Source: an uncultured Erythrobacter sp. (GTDB taxonomy: Bacteria > Pseudomonadota > Alphaproteobacteria > Sphingomonadales > Sphingomonadaceae). From it: DNA of 64,000 bases. Of the stretch, positions 1 to 12,031 are shown in pieces (position 1 is the stretch's first letter; each line of letters opens with the position of its first letter). The DNA lies in assembly GCA_947495555.1 (NCBI GenBank), contig CANLZI010000001.1, forward strand, positions 2,022,861 to 2,086,860, written 5' to 3'. The notes beneath the pieces were generated by a model, which searched no databases, was not told the DNA's origin, and saw only the letters and a list, made by a program, of their open reading frames with translations. The position numbers were made by a program, and so were the translations under genes.

Positions 1-84
1 CTGGCGCCTCTTTTGCATGTGATGGGCCAGCACCCTCGCACATTAGGTATTTGTAATCTGAGGGTCTTTGGCTACTGGGCTGCG

Positions 85-984
85 ATGGTCCGCGAAATCA
101 AGCCTCGATCAGGGGCAACAGGAAAATACAAGGCACGCAGCCAATTTCATGCGCCTCCTGCGATTTTCGACGGCTGTTTTACCAGCTTCTATCATCTCGA
201 ACTTGAAGTAGACGGCGGCGGCACAGTCACCGATTATCTCCAGCCGGAATGGGCCTCGATCCGATACTTCGCTGGAGCTTCCCCTTGGGCGAGCATTCCC
301 GGCGCAAAACCAATTTCCGGCGTCCGCATGGGCGGAACAGGAGCGACGACGCTGCCGACTCAATTCCGTTTGGGATCGGCTCGGGTTTGGGGAATTGGAT
401 TTTTACCTCTTGGCTGGGCTCGCTTCTTCGATGGGAAGGCATCCGACTTTGCCAATCATATCTATGATGGCGACAAACACGCTTCCTTCGAAAAATTCAC
501 GCCGTTGGCAGACGTCTTATGTGACCTCTCGGTGCCCGTTTCGCAGCAATATGATGCGATTGTTGAGCATATGGAACGCTTGGCCACACCGGGCCGCGAT
601 GACGAAACCATTATCCGAATCCACCGAGCCTTGGTCGACGAAGGAATGACATCGGTTGGCGAGATTGCTGAGAGCGCAGGCATCAGTCTGCGCACCCTAG
701 AACGGTTATGCAGTCGCTATTTTGGCTTCACTCCCAAAATGTTGATGCGGCGCCAACGCTTCATGCGCAGCCTTTCGGCCTTCATGCTGGATCGGGATGG
801 TACATGGTCGGACGTGATGGACGACCACTATCACGACCAAGCCCAGTTCACCCGCGAGTTTCATCAGTTCATGACGATGAACCCCAGCGCCTATGCAGCC
901 TTGCCGCATCCCTTTCTCGATGCCTTTATCGAGGCAAGGACACGAATGTATGGATCACCAGCACAGACGTTGGATCAGCCCTAG
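85..984 (+). CDS. AraC-family helix-turn-helix transcriptional regulator
   Basis: C-terminal AraC HTH pattern (VGEIAESAGISLRTLERLCSRYFGFTPKMLMRRQRFMRSL... AQFTREFHQFMTMNPSAY); ORF track begins at 13, ATG at 85 looks a better start. Confidence 0.85.
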   Translation: MVREIKPRSGATGKYKARSQFHAPPAIFDGCFTSFYHLELEVDGGGTVTDYLQPEWASIRYFAGASPWASIPGAKPISGVRMGGTGATTLPTQFRLGSARVWGIGFLPLGWARFFDGKASDFANHIYDGDKHASFEKFTPLADVLCDLSVPVSQQYDAIVEHMERLATPGRDDETIIRIHRALVDEGMTSVGEIAESAGISLRTLERLCSRYFGFTPKMLMRRQRFMRSLSAFMLDRDGTWSDVMDDHYHDQAQFTREFHQFMTMNPSAYAALPHPFLDAFIEARTRMYGSPAQTLDQP

Positions 985-1125
985 GCCCCCTAAGGTCGCA
1001 GCAAAATGCCTGCTTGATCACCTCGATAAACATTCCCGCACCACACAGGCCGATAAAAACACTGGCTATGGGCAAAGGCTCTTTGCCTTGAGCAACATTT
1101 CTCGCTAGCGCACGCGCTCTAATTA

Positions 1126-2292
1126 TTGAGCCAGAACATGACCGATTTGATTGAACAAAAGACAGCCGCAATTGGCGCGATTGATGCTTGCACTTCTCTG
1201 GAAGCATTGGATGAACAACGCGTAGCTGCGCTGGGTAAGAAGGGCTGGGTCAGCCTTGCCTTGAAAACGCTCGGCCAGATGAGCCCGGAAGAACGCCAAG
1301 AAGCCGCGCCTGCCATCCAAGCCGTGCGTGCCGAAATTGCCGCCGCGATTGATGCCAAGAAAGCCGCGCTGGAATCCGCCGCCTTGGAAGCGCAATTGGC
1401 GAGCGAGACGATTGACCTGACACTGCCTGCGCCAGCAACTCCTAAGGGTTCGATCCACCCGGTCAGCCAGGTGATGGACGAGCTGGCAGAAATCTTTGCC
1501 GATCTTGGATTTTCTGTCGCGACAGGCCCCGAGATTGAGGACGACTGGCACAATTTTACAGCGCTCAATATGGATGAAAGCCATCCCGCCCGCGCCATGC
1601 ATGACACGTTCTATTTCCCTGAGGAATTGGCGGATGATGGGCAACCGGCCTCAAGTAGCGAAGCGGTAGGCCACACAAAGATGCTGCTGCGCACGCACAC
1701 CTCGCCGGTGCAGATCCGATCGATGGCGAAACTGGCCGAGAAAACGCCAGGCGGTGAGCCGATCCGAATTATCGCTCCGGGCCGGGTCTATCGCTCGGAC
1801 AGCGATGCAACGCACACTCCTATGTTCCACCAGGTTGAAGGCCTGGTGATCGATCGTGACATTCACTTGGGCCATTTGAAATGGACCTTGGAAACATTCC
1901 TCAAGGCATTCTTTGAACGAGACGACATCGTGCTGCGTTTGCGGCCGTCCTATTTCCCATTCACCGAACCCAGTGTTGAGGTTGACGTGGGATACTCCAA
2001 GGAAGGCGGCCGCTGGGTCGTCGGCGGCAATGGCGATGATGCAGGCCATGATTGGATGGAGCTGTTGGGCAGCGGAATGGTCAACCGGCGCGTGCTGGAA
2101 TTTGCCGGTTATGACCCTGATCAATGGCAGGGCTTTGCCTGGGGCTTGGGCGTGGACCGGCTGGCCATGCTGAAATATGGCATGGATGATTTGCGCGCAT
2201 TCTTTGATGGCGATGTCCGCTGGCTGGATCACTATGGATTCAGCGCGTTCGATCAGCCGACCCTGTCCGCAGGCGTAGGAGCATCATCATGA
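1126..2292 (+). CDS. pheS: phenylalanine--tRNA ligase alpha subunit
   Basis: Class II aaRS motifs ([67 protein letters not shown]); followed directly by pheT; TTG start at 1126 or ATG at 1138. Confidence 0.97.
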   Translation: MSQNMTDLIEQKTAAIGAIDACTSLEALDEQRVAALGKKGWVSLALKTLGQMSPEERQEAAPAIQAVRAEIAAAIDAKKAALESAALEAQLASETIDLTLPAPATPKGSIHPVSQVMDELAEIFADLGFSVATGPEIEDDWHNFTALNMDESHPARAMHDTFYFPEELADDGQPASSSEAVGHTKMLLRTHTSPVQIRSMAKLAEKTPGGEPIRIIAPGRVYRSDSDATHTPMFHQVEGLVIDRDIHLGHLKWTLETFLKAFFERDDIVLRLRPSYFPFTEPSVEVDVGYSKEGGRWVVGGNGDDAGHDWMELLGSGMVNRRVLEFAGYDPDQWQGFAWGLGVDRLAMLKYGMDDLRAFFDGDVRWLDHYGFSAFDQPTLSAGVGASS

Positions 2293-4667
2293 AGTTTTCT
2301 ACAACCTGGCTGAAAGATCATCTCGAAACCGATGCGAGCCTTGCCCAGATCACTGATTGCTTGAACGCGATCGGGCTGGAGGTTGAAGGCGTTGAGGATC
2401 CCGCTGTTCGACTGGCAGGTTTTACTGTGGCCAAGGTTTTGACCGCCGAAAAGCATCCTGATGCGGACAAGCTGCAAGTGCTGAGCGTTGACGTTGGAGA
2501 TGGCGATCCGCTGCAAGTCGTGTGCGGTGCGCCCAATGCGCGCGCAGGAATGAAAGGCGTGCTCGGGCTGCCGGGTGCGAAGGTTCCGGCCAACGGAATG
2601 GAGCTGCGCAAAAGCGCCATCCGCGGGGTCGAGAGCAATGGCATGATGTGCTCTGTCAAAGAGCTGGAGCTGGGCGAAGATCACGACGGCATTATCGAAT
2701 TGCCTGCTGATGCGCCGGTCGGACATAGCTTTGCGGACTACAATGGCGCTGCGCCCGTTATCGACGTTGCGATCACGCCCAACCGCCCTGATTGCATGGG
2801 CGTGTATGGGATTGCGCGCGATTTGGCTGCGGCTGGCCTTGGTACGCTGAAACCGATTGCCATGCCCGGCTTTGATGCGTCGGGACCATGCCCGGTAGAT
2901 ATCCGCACCGACGATCCAGAGGGCTGCCCCGCGTTCTATGGCCGCGTGATTAAGGGCGTGAAAAACGGGCCATCGCCCGATTGGCTTCAGCAACGGTTGG
3001 CCAGCGCTGGCCAGCGCCCGATTTCATTGCTGGTGGATCTGACCAATTATCTGATGCTGGCGTTCGGTCGTCCGGCCCATATTTACGATCTCGCCAAATT
3101 GTCCGGTGCTGTCGTCGCTCGCCGGGCCAAGAACGGTGAGCAGGTGCTTGCTCTGAACGAGAAAACTTACACCCTTGATGATAGCATGGTGGTGATTGCA
3201 GACGACAATCAAGTCCATGACATTGCCGGTATTATGGGCGGCGAAGATTCGGGTGTTTCTGATGACACGACCGATGTGTTGCTGGAGATTGCCTATTTTG
3301 ACCCACCGCGGATCGGCGTGACGGGACGAAAGCTGGGCCTTGCCTCTGATGCGCGCACTCGGTTTGAACGCGGGGTTGATCCGGCGTTTCTGGGAGACGG
3401 GCTGGACCTGTTGACCGGTTTGATTGTCGAACTGGCAGGCGGCACGGCCAGCGAGGCTGTGCAGGCTGGTTCTGCGCCAAGTAAGGCCAAGCAGATCGCG
3501 TTCGATCCCGCCATGACCCAGCGGTTGGGCGGCGTGGATGTGCCGGTTGATGAGCAGCGCCGGATTCTTGAGAGCCTGGACTTTATGGTTGCCGATGGTT
3601 GGCCAACGAACGGACAAGTCAGCTGTCCTTTGCGCCGACATGACATCGAAGGTCCTGCCGATCTGGTCGAGGAAGTCGTGCGCATCCATGGCTTGGATAA
3701 GGTAGAAAGCGTTGCCTTGCCGCGGATGGAGGGCGTGGCCCGGCCAACTGCCAGCGCCGATCAGAAGCTGGAGCGGAAACTGCGCCGCGCTGCCGCCGCA
3801 AACGGATTGCATGAGGCGATCACTTGGTCGTTCATTTCTGACGAACAGGCGGCCGTGGTGGGCGGTGGTCATTGGTCGCTGGACAACCCGATCAGCGAAG
3901 ACATGAAAGTCATGCGCCCATCATTGCTGCCCGGCCTGTTGGCGGCGGTTCAACGCAATCTTGATCGCGGCGCATCTACCGTGCGTCTGTTCGAGATCGG
4001 GCGGCGTTATCTGGAAGACGGCGAGCATCCCACTTTGGTCTGCGTTCTGGCAGGCGACAAGATCGAGCGCGGCTGGGCCAATGGCAAAGCCAGCACGTTC
4101 GATGCCTATGATGCCAAGGCGATGTGTTTGGAATTGCTGGAAGCAGCTGGTGTACCGGTCGATAGATTGATGGTCATGGGTGAAGCAGGCGATGTTTATC
4201 ACCCCGGTCAATCGGCCACTTTGCGGCTTGGCCCAAAGAACCAGATCGCCAGCTTTGGCATGTTGCACCCATCTACGTTGAAGGCGTTTGATGTTGACGT
4301 TCCGGTTGCGGCTCTCGGCATCCATCTCGACGCGATCCCGGCAAAGAAAAACGCCAGCTTTGCGCGATCACCCTACGCACCGCCTGCCTTGCAAGCGGTC
4401 ACCCGTGACTTTGCCTTCCTTGTCCCGCAAGACCTTGCCGCTGGCGATCTGGTTAAGGCCGTTCGCGGGGCAGACAAAGCTAACATAGTTGCGGTCCAAG
4501 TGTTCGATGTGTTTGCCGGTGAGGGCGTGCCCGAAGGCAAGAAGTCGATCGCGGTGGAAGTCACACTCCAGCCGCAGGACAAATCCTATAAGGATGCCGA
4601 CCTGAAAGCGATCTCGGATGCGATTGTGGCGGCTGCCTCCAAGCAGGGGGCGCAGCTGCGCGGATAA
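2289..4667 (+). CDS. pheT: phenylalanine--tRNA ligase beta subunit
   Basis: N-terminal [12 protein letters not shown], tRNA-binding domain, B5 and FDX-ACB-like regions; 4-nt overlap with pheS. Confidence 0.97.
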   Translation: MKFSTTWLKDHLETDASLAQITDCLNAIGLEVEGVEDPAVRLAGFTVAKVLTAEKHPDADKLQVLSVDVGDGDPLQVVCGAPNARAGMKGVLGLPGAKVPANGMELRKSAIRGVESNGMMCSVKELELGEDHDGIIELPADAPVGHSFADYNGAAPVIDVAITPNRPDCMGVYGIARDLAAAGLGTLKPIAMPGFDASGPCPVDIRTDDPEGCPAFYGRVIKGVKNGPSPDWLQQRLASAGQRPISLLVDLTNYLMLAFGRPAHIYDLAKLSGAVVARRAKNGEQVLALNEKTYTLDDSMVVIADDNQVHDIAGIMGGEDSGVSDDTTDVLLEIAYFDPPRIGVTGRKLGLASDARTRFERGVDPAFLGDGLDLLTGLIVELAGGTASEAVQAGSAPSKAKQIAFDPAMTQRLGGVDVPVDEQRRILESLDFMVADGWPTNGQVSCPLRRHDIEGPADLVEEVVRIHGLDKVESVALPRMEGVARPTASADQKLERKLRRAAAANGLHEAITWSFISDEQAAVVGGGHWSLDNPISEDMKVMRPSLLPGLLAAVQRNLDRGASTVRLFEIGRRYLEDGEHPTLVCVLAGDKIERGWANGKASTFDAYDAKAMCLELLEAAGVPVDRLMVMGEAGDVYHPGQSATLRLGPKNQIASFGMLHPSTLKAFDVDVPVAALGIHLDAIPAKKNASFARSPYAPPALQAVTRDFAFLVPQDLAAGDLVKAVRGADKANIVAVQVFDVFAGEGVPEGKKSIAVEVTLQPQDKSYKDADLKAISDAIVAAASKQGAQLRG

Positions 4668-4688
4668 TCTTCGCTCGGGCACAAGACC

Positions 4689-6209
4689 ATGTCAAACAGA
4701 CGCACATTCGCGATCATTTCGCACCCCGATGCGGGTAAAACCACGCTGACCGAGAAGCTGTTGCTACAAGGCGGCGCAATCCATCAGGCGGGCCAGGTCA
4801 AGGCGCGCGGCGAAGCCCGGCGTGCGCGCTCGGACTGGATGAAGATCGAGCAGCAACGCGGCATCTCGGTTACATCCAGCGTGATGACTTTCGAACGTGA
4901 CGGGGTAACCTTTAACCTGCTCGACACACCTGGGCACGAGGATTTCTCGGAAGACACCTATCGAACGCTTACTGCAGTCGACAGCGCAATCATGGTGATC
5001 GATGCGGCCAAGGGTATTGAGCCGCAAACGCGCAAATTGTTCGAAGTGTGCCGCCTACGCAGCGTGCCGATTATCACCTTCGTCAACAAGGTGGATCGCG
5101 AAGGCCGCCCGGTGTTCGAGCTGTTGGATGAAATTGCCGACATGCTGGCGCTGGATGTCAGCCCACAGGCATTCCCGATTGGCATGGGCGGTCAGTTCGA
5201 GGGCATTTTGGACTTCGCCAGTGGGCAGGTCGCTCGGCCCGAAGGTCCATCGAAAGAGTTTCAGGGTACGCGCGATGACAATCCGACCTTGCCGGAAGAA
5301 TTCGCCGAGAATGCTGAACTGGCGCAAATTGGCTATCCCGAATTTGACCTTGAGGCCTATCGCAATGGCGATCTGACGCCGGTCTATTTCGGGTCGGCGC
5401 TCAAGAATTTTGGTGTGACCGAATTGATCGAGGCGATTGCCAAGCTGGCGCCTCCGCCACGTCCGCAACCTGCAGGTGATCGGCAGATCGACCCCGATTA
5501 TGACGAGGTGACGGGCTTCATCTTCAAGGTGCAGGCCAATATGGACCCTAACCACCGCGACCGGATCGCCTTTATGCGGCAAGTGTCCGGCACCTTTAAG
5601 CGCGGTATGAAATTGACCCCATCAGGCTTAGGTAAGCCGATTGCGGTGCATTCTCCGATCCTGTTCTTTGCCCAGGACCGCGAGATCGCCGATACCGCAG
5701 AGGCGGGCGACATCATTGGCATCCCCAATCACGGCACCTTGCGGGTGGGCGATACGCTTTCTGAGAAGAACGAGGTACGCTTTACCGGCCTACCCAATTT
5801 TGCTCCGGAAATTTTACGCCGCGTCCAGCTGAAAGACCCGACCAAAACCAAGCAATTGCGCAAGGCGTTGGATGATCTGTCTGAAGAGGGCGTCATCCAA
5901 GTGTTCTATCCAGAAATTGGTGCGCAATGGATTGTCGGCGTTGTCGGCCAGTTGCAATTGGAAGTTCTGATCAGCCGGTTGTCGGCTGAATATAAGGTTG
6001 AGGCTGCGCTGGAGGCAGCACCCTTTGCGACTGCGCGCTGGATCAAGGGCGAGGATAAGGCTTTGGACGAGTTCGAGAGCTTCAATCGGGCCAATTTGGC
6101 AAAGGATCGCGATGGCGATTTGGTGTTTATGGCCAAGAGCCCGTGGGACGTGAATTATCAGCAGGAAAACAATCCCAAACTGACCTTTTCTGCCACCAAA
6201 GAGCGTTAG
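4689..6209 (+). CDS. prfC: peptide chain release factor 3
   Basis: GTPase motifs AIISHPDAGKTTLTEKLLL, DTPGHEDFSEDTYRTL, NKVDREGR; RF3-like layout. Confidence 0.95.
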   Translation: MSNRRTFAIISHPDAGKTTLTEKLLLQGGAIHQAGQVKARGEARRARSDWMKIEQQRGISVTSSVMTFERDGVTFNLLDTPGHEDFSEDTYRTLTAVDSAIMVIDAAKGIEPQTRKLFEVCRLRSVPIITFVNKVDREGRPVFELLDEIADMLALDVSPQAFPIGMGGQFEGILDFASGQVARPEGPSKEFQGTRDDNPTLPEEFAENAELAQIGYPEFDLEAYRNGDLTPVYFGSALKNFGVTELIEAIAKLAPPPRPQPAGDRQIDPDYDEVTGFIFKVQANMDPNHRDRIAFMRQVSGTFKRGMKLTPSGLGKPIAVHSPILFFAQDREIADTAEAGDIIGIPNHGTLRVGDTLSEKNEVRFTGLPNFAPEILRRVQLKDPTKTKQLRKALDDLSEEGVIQVFYPEIGAQWIVGVVGQLQLEVLISRLSAEYKVEAALEAAPFATARWIKGEDKALDEFESFNRANLAKDRDGDLVFMAKSPWDVNYQQENNPKLTFSATKER

Positions 6210-6261
6210 ATCGGCCAAGTGTATGCTTGCTCGGGCGAGCGCTTCGCGGCATGTAAGCGGC

Positions 6262-7131
6262 ATGAACGGTTCAGGACCCACATCGCAAACCTTTATCTCG
6301 CAGCGACTGCGACTCAACTACCTTGACTGGGGCAATCGCGGCAAACCGCCTTTGGTACTGGTCCATGGCGGGCGCGACCATGCACGCAATTGGGATTGGA
6401 CGGCGCAGGCCTTGCGCGATGATTGGCATGTGGTGGCGATGGATCACCGCGGCCACGGCGACAGCGATTGGGTGTCCGATGGCAATTATCGGTCCAACGA
6501 TATGGTCTATGATTTGGCTCAATTCATCCATCAATTGGGTGTTGGTCCCGTCTCGATCGTCAGCCACTCCATGGGCGGTAATGTGGCCCTGCGATATGCC
6601 GGTGTCGCGCCCGAAATGGTGCGCAAGATCGTTGCGATCGAGGGGCTAGGCCCCAGTCCTGACCGCCAAGCTGAAATGCGCAGCAAACCTTATCCGGAAC
6701 GCTTTGCCGAGTGGATCGGCAAGAAACGCTCGGCATCAGGCCGCACGCCGCGCAAATACAACAGCATTGAAGATGCCTTTGCTCGGATGATCGAGGAAAA
6801 CAGCTATCTCACACCAGAACAGGCCCGACATCTGACGATCCATGGGGTCAACCGGAACGAGGATGGCACCTATAGTTGGAAGTTCGATCCGCATCTCAAT
6901 GTCTGGGGTGTTGAGGATATTGCTGACGAATTTCTTCAGGATCTTTGGAGTGCTATCAGCTCGCCAACCCTGCTGCTCTATGGGGCAGACAGCTGGGCGT
7001 CCAACCCAGCCAAGGATGGCCGGATCAAATACTTTAAGACGGCTGAAGTGATCGAATTTGAAAAGGCAGGGCACTGGCTTCACCACGACCAATTTGACCG
7101 TTTTATCACTGTATTGAAGGATTTTCTCTGA
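6262..7131 (+). CDS. alpha/beta hydrolase
   Basis: LVLVHGGRDHARNWD, GHSMGG-like nucleophile elbow SHSMGGNVAL, C-terminal GHWLHHDQ; start uncertain (ORF opens at 6223). Confidence 0.88.
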   Translation: MNGSGPTSQTFISQRLRLNYLDWGNRGKPPLVLVHGGRDHARNWDWTAQALRDDWHVVAMDHRGHGDSDWVSDGNYRSNDMVYDLAQFIHQLGVGPVSIVSHSMGGNVALRYAGVAPEMVRKIVAIEGLGPSPDRQAEMRSKPYPERFAEWIGKKRSASGRTPRKYNSIEDAFARMIEENSYLTPEQARHLTIHGVNRNEDGTYSWKFDPHLNVWGVEDIADEFLQDLWSAISSPTLLLYGADSWASNPAKDGRIKYFKTAEVIEFEKAGHWLHHDQFDRFITVLKDFL

Positions 7132-7709
7132 TGGCCGATTTCTTCAATGCCTTGGAAGACAAGCATGTTGCCATGATCGAGCAACAGCCGGTTTTCTTTG
7201 TGGCGACCTCGGCACCTATGGGCCGGATCAATCTAAGCCCCAAAGGGTATGATGCCTTTCGCGTGCTCAGTCCAAAGCGTGTGGCCTATCTGGATCTGGG
7301 CGGATCGGGCAATGAAACGCATGCGCATCTGGCTGCTGATGGCCGGATCACCATCATGTTCTGTAATTTCCAACAGCCTGCGCTTATTCTGCGCATTTAT
7401 GGTCGAGGGGTTCCCGTGCTGCCGCAAGACGAGGGATGGGAGAAGCTGGCCAGCAATTTCACCCTGTTGCCCGGCACACGGCAGATATTTGTGATCGACA
7501 TTGACAGCGTGCAGAGCAGCTGCGGCTGGGGTGTGCCATTCATGTCGATGGAGGCGGAGCGGCCAACCCTGAAAAAGGCGCATGCTCAAGCCAATCCAAG
7601 CGAGTGGGAAGCCAAGACCGCGACGCGCATTGCGAGCATCGATGGTCTGCCGACCCGGGCCACCGACCGATACATTGCCGGAGAATCTGGAGAATCCGGG
7701 GCGGAGTAA
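7131..7709 (+). CDS. pyridoxamine 5'-phosphate oxidase family protein
   Basis: FVATSAPMGRINLSPKGYDAFRVL...YLDLGGSGNETHAHL...ITIMFCNFQ pattern of PNPOx-fold proteins; overlaps preceding gene stop. Confidence 0.85.
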   Translation: MADFFNALEDKHVAMIEQQPVFFVATSAPMGRINLSPKGYDAFRVLSPKRVAYLDLGGSGNETHAHLAADGRITIMFCNFQQPALILRIYGRGVPVLPQDEGWEKLASNFTLLPGTRQIFVIDIDSVQSSCGWGVPFMSMEAERPTLKKAHAQANPSEWEAKTATRIASIDGLPTRATDRYIAGESGESGAE

Positions 7710-7717
7710 CCAGCGCT

Positions 7718-8419
7718 TTGGAACTGACCATCGCCAGCTATAATATTCGCAAGGCCATCGGCCTTGACCGGCGTCGTGACCCTGATCGAATTATCAGCGT
7801 ATTGCGAGAGATCGATGCGGACGTCATCGCCTTGCAAGAGGTGGATCGACGTATCGGTCAACGTGCCAGCGCCTTGCCGCGCGCCTTATTGGATGACACG
7901 CCATGGCAAATCGTGCCCGTGGCGGTGCGCCCACGCAGCATCGGATGGCATGGCAACGCATTGCTGGTGAGGCGTGGTATCTCCATCATTCGATCCGAAC
8001 CGGTGGATTTGCCAACTCTGGAGCCTCGGGGTGCCATATCGGCTGATTTGCACTTCGCAGGCCATGACTTTCGGGTGTTGGGCGCGCATCTCGATCTTTC
8101 GGGCGTGCGCAGGCGTGCGCAAGTGAAGGCGATGTTGGCGGATTGCGAACGGCAATCACGGCCAATGCCAACAGTGATCCTGGGCGACTTCAACCAATGG
8201 ACCCAACAGCGGGGCGCTATGCAAAGCTTTGGCAACGGGTGGCGCGTGCTGCCGGCTGCCCGAAGCTATCCCTCGCGTCGGCCAATCGCTCGGCTGGACC
8301 GGATGGTAATCTCGGACGGATGGGAGTGCAGCAACAGCACGGTCCACCACAGCGCTTTGGCGACCCGGGCCTCTGACCATCTTCCCTTGGTTGCGCAACT
8401 CATGCTGCCTAAATATTAG
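7718..8419 (+). CDS. endonuclease/exonuclease/phosphatase family protein
   Basis: ASYNIRKAIGLD, ALQEVDRR, LGDFNQW, ASDHLPLVA motifs; likely TTG start at 7718. Confidence 0.88.
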   Translation: MELTIASYNIRKAIGLDRRRDPDRIISVLREIDADVIALQEVDRRIGQRASALPRALLDDTPWQIVPVAVRPRSIGWHGNALLVRRGISIIRSEPVDLPTLEPRGAISADLHFAGHDFRVLGAHLDLSGVRRRAQVKAMLADCERQSRPMPTVILGDFNQWTQQRGAMQSFGNGWRVLPAARSYPSRRPIARLDRMVISDGWECSNSTVHHSALATRASDHLPLVAQLMLPKY

Positions 8420-8438
8420 GCTATTGGCTAAAATTTAA

Positions 8439-8906
<468 letters not shown>

Positions 8907-8919
8907 CAGGGGAAAGACT

Positions 8920-10242
8920 GTGAAAAATACCCTCTTAAAATGCGCCGCGTTTGGCGCTGCAGGTCTGCTGTTTGCGCAGCCTGCTTTGGCGGCACCGGCA
9001 GCGGTTCCGAACCCGGGCAACAACGCCTGGATGATGACGGCTACCGTGCTCGTCTTGCTCATGATCTTGCCCGGCCTGGCCTTGTTCTATGGCGGTTTGA
9101 CCCGATCAAAGAATATGCTGTCCACCATGACACAAATTGGCGCGACGGCCGCACTGGCCATGCTTGTCTGGGTCATGTGGGGTTTCTCACTCGCCTTTGG
9201 TTCAAGCCCGATTGAAGGCTTCTTGGGCCAATTCATCAGTGGCGGAAGCTACTTCCTATCAGGGATGACGGCTGAAACAACGGCAGCGACCTTCACCGAT
9301 GAAGTGATCAGCGAATATGTCTTTGTAAGCTTCCAAATGACCTTTGCCGCGATCACCGCTGCACTGATCTTGGGCGCCACAGCTGAGCGTATGAAGTTCA
9401 ATGCTGTCATGATGTTCGTGCCGATTTGGCTGACGATCGTATATTTCCCGATCGCGCATATGGTTTGGGCTGGCGACGGATTGCTGTTTGCTGCCGGAGC
9501 GCTCGACTTTGCGGGCGGAACCGTGGTCCACATCAACGCCGGTGTGTCCGGATTGGTGCTGGCTTACCTTCTGGGCAAGCGTCGGGGTTATCCCGCTGAA
9601 CCCATGCCACCTCACTCGCTGACGATGACCATGGTTGGTACTGGTTTACTGTGGGTTGGCTGGTTTGGCTTCAACGCGGGCTCCGCATTGGAAGCTGATG
9701 GCTTTGCTGGCTTGGCTATGATCAACACCTTCGTAGCGACCGCTGCTGGCGCTCTTACCTGGATGGTCATCGAACGCATGATGGGCCACAAAGGATCAGC
9801 ATTGGGCTTTTGCTCGGGCGTGATTGCTGGCTTGGTTGCGGTAACACCTGCTGCCGGCAACAGTGGCCCGTTCGGAGCCATCCTGCTTGGCATCCTATCT
9901 TCGATCGTTTGCTACTTCTTCGTCGCGAAGGTCAAAGCCAAGTTCGGTTATGATGACTCGCTCGATGCTTTCGGCATCCACGGGATTGGCGGCATTGTCG
10001 GCGCGATTGGTACAGCCGTTGTGTATCAGCCGTTCCTTGGCGGCCCTGGCGATGGTTCAACCGGCGTTGGCGCTCAGCTCTGGATCCAGACCGAGGGCGT
10101 TCTTGTGACCATCGGATGGGCCGGTATTGGCACTCTGATTGCAGCCATGATTGTAAAAGCTCTCATCGGTCTGCGGGTCGATCCAGAAACCGAGGTCGAT
10201 GGTCTCGATATCTCGGAGCACGGAGAGCGCGCCTACAATTGA
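8920..10242 (+). CDS. amtB: ammonium transporter
   Basis: LALFYGGLTRSKN, HINAGVSGLVLAYLLGKR, FGIHGIGGIVGAIGT; GTG start with signal peptide just after glnK. Confidence 0.95.
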   Translation: MKNTLLKCAAFGAAGLLFAQPALAAPAAVPNPGNNAWMMTATVLVLLMILPGLALFYGGLTRSKNMLSTMTQIGATAALAMLVWVMWGFSLAFGSSPIEGFLGQFISGGSYFLSGMTAETTAATFTDEVISEYVFVSFQMTFAAITAALILGATAERMKFNAVMMFVPIWLTIVYFPIAHMVWAGDGLLFAAGALDFAGGTVVHINAGVSGLVLAYLLGKRRGYPAEPMPPHSLTMTMVGTGLLWVGWFGFNAGSALEADGFAGLAMINTFVATAAGALTWMVIERMMGHKGSALGFCSGVIAGLVAVTPAAGNSGPFGAILLGILSSIVCYFFVAKVKAKFGYDDSLDAFGIHGIGGIVGAIGTAVVYQPFLGGPGDGSTGVGAQLWIQTEGVLVTIGWAGIGTLIAAMIVKALIGLRVDPETEVDGLDISEHGERAYN

Positions 10243-10339
10243 TAATTATCTAATCTCAAGTTTGGCGGAGAGAGGCCTCCTAATCTCTCTCCTCTCTCCG
10301 CCTCTCCTTGTTCCTCCTGCGAACAAACAAACTGAACAA

Positions 10340-10371
10340 GGGCCAGAGCGAAAGCTCTGGCCCCTTTTTTT
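10340..10371. terminator. Rho-independent terminator (GGGCCAGAGC-GAAA-GCTCTGGCCC + T7)
   Basis: Perfect 10-bp stem with GAAA tetraloop followed by C and seven T; between convergent amtB and GMC oxidoreductase genes. Confidence 0.9.
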
Positions 10372-10419
10372 GTCTGGTCTCTGGTTCAGTTAAGAAGCGG
10401 AGAGAGGCGAAGTCAGTCG

Positions 10420-12009
10420 CTAGTGAGCTGCTGCAGCTTTTACAAAATCTGCACAACGCTCGCCAATCATGATGCTGGGTGCGTTGGTGTTGCCGCTGAC
10501 GATTTTGGGCATGACGCTGGCATCGGCCACCCACAATCCCTCGACACCGTTCACTTTCAACGTGGGATCAACCACCGCGTCCGGATCGCTGCCCATTCGG
10601 CACGTGCCGACGGGATGATAGACGGTGTCAGCGCGGTTGCGGATCAACTCATCCAAAGCGCTGTCATCATACAAATCAACCGGATGGCGATCGGTTGGGC
10701 CATAGGCTTGCATGGGAGGCGTATCGATTAAGCGATGCGACAGACGCACGCCTTCTCGCAACACGGCGATATCGCGTGGATCATCCAGGAAATTGGGGTC
10801 AAGGACCGGGGCCTGTGCCGCGTCAGCCGAACCCAGCCGCACTGTTCCACGGCTTTCAGGACGCAGCACGCAAGCATGCATGGAAAAGCCGTATCCTTTT
10901 ACATTCTCGCGGCCGTGATCTTCCAGAACTGCGGGCACGAAATGCCATTGAACATCGGGTGCGGGCGCATCTTGCTCGACCGACCAAAAGCCACCTGCTT
11001 CGGCATAGCAAGTAGTCATTGCGCCTGTGCGCTTGCGCCTATGTTCAAGAATCGCCGCAGCCATCTTCAGCGTACCCTTCAACGTTCCGCCGATAGGGGT
11101 CTCGGACTCGGTAGACCATCCCGAAACATAGTCGATATGGTCTTGCAGATTGGCGCCTACCTCGGGCCGATCGATGACCACCTCTATCCCGTGGTCTTTC
11201 AGATGCTGCGCCGGTCCAATGCCTGAAAGCATCAAGATCTGCGGGGAATTAAACGCTCCCGCGGATAGGATAACGCCGCGCCGCGCATAGATCGTTTCGC
11301 TTCGCCTGCCGCGCTTGACCCGCACGCCTGTGACGCGGCCGCCTTCGATCACCAGCCGCTCGACCAGCGTCTTGGTGCGAATAGTGAAATTGTCCTGTCC
11401 GCGGATTGGCTCGACATAGGCGCGCGCGGCTGACCAGCGCTCGCCCTTGCGTTGGGTCACTTGGTACAGGCCAAAGCCTGCCTGCGTTGCTCCGTTGAAG
11501 TCTGGATTGACCGGCAATTGCAATGCCGCCGCCGCTTCGACCATCGCCTCGCTGGTGGGGTTTGGCGAAACTTGATTGGATACGAACAGAGGGCCGCCAT
11601 CGCCGTGATATTCATCCGCGCCGCGTTCATTTGCCTCGGCCTTGCGGAAATAGGGCAAGACATCCTCATAGGACCATCCAGGGCAACCCATCGCGGCCCA
11701 ATTGTCATAGTCCCAGTCATTGCCGCGAATATAGACCATCGCATTGATGGCAGACGATCCACCCAATCCTTTGCCGCGCGGCTGATAGCCGATCCGGCCA
11801 TTCAGCCCCTTTTGCGGAACGGTTTCATATTTGTAGTTCGAAGAGCCACGAATAAATGGCATGAAGCCAGGCGTCTTGACCAAAATATTGTCATTGCTGC
11901 CCCCGGCCTCAACCAGACAAACCTGCTGAGAACCATCAACTGCCAAGCGTCCTGCAACTGCGCTTCCGCCGCTTCCGCCACCGATTACGATGTAGTCATA
12001 CTGTTCCAT
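10420..12009 (-). CDS. GMC family oxidoreductase (choline dehydrogenase-like)
   Basis: FAD-binding [63 protein letters not shown]. Confidence 0.94.
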   Translation of the reverse strand: MEQYDYIVIGGGSGGSAVAGRLAVDGSQQVCLVEAGGSNDNILVKTPGFMPFIRGSSNYKYETVPQKGLNGRIGYQPRGKGLGGSSAINAMVYIRGNDWDYDNWAAMGCPGWSYEDVLPYFRKAEANERGADEYHGDGGPLFVSNQVSPNPTSEAMVEAAAALQLPVNPDFNGATQAGFGLYQVTQRKGERWSAARAYVEPIRGQDNFTIRTKTLVERLVIEGGRVTGVRVKRGRRSETIYARRGVILSAGAFNSPQILMLSGIGPAQHLKDHGIEVVIDRPEVGANLQDHIDYVSGWSTESETPIGGTLKGTLKMAAAILEHRRKRTGAMTTCYAEAGGFWSVEQDAPAPDVQWHFVPAVLEDHGRENVKGYGFSMHACVLRPESRGTVRLGSADAAQAPVLDPNFLDDPRDIAVLREGVRLSHRLIDTPPMQAYGPTDRHPVDLYDDSALDELIRNRADTVYHPVGTCRMGSDPDAVVDPTLKVNGVEGLWVADASVMPKIVSGNTNAPSIMIGERCADFVKAAAAH

Positions 12010-12031
12010 GCTCTCTCCTTAAGCCAAGGAG

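Noticed and set aside
2253-2993. 246-codon antisense ORF in pheT (and similar long antisense ORFs at 3024-3872, 17725-18267, 47818-48477)
   Set aside because: All lie opposite strongly conserved genes, with no start context or family resemblance.
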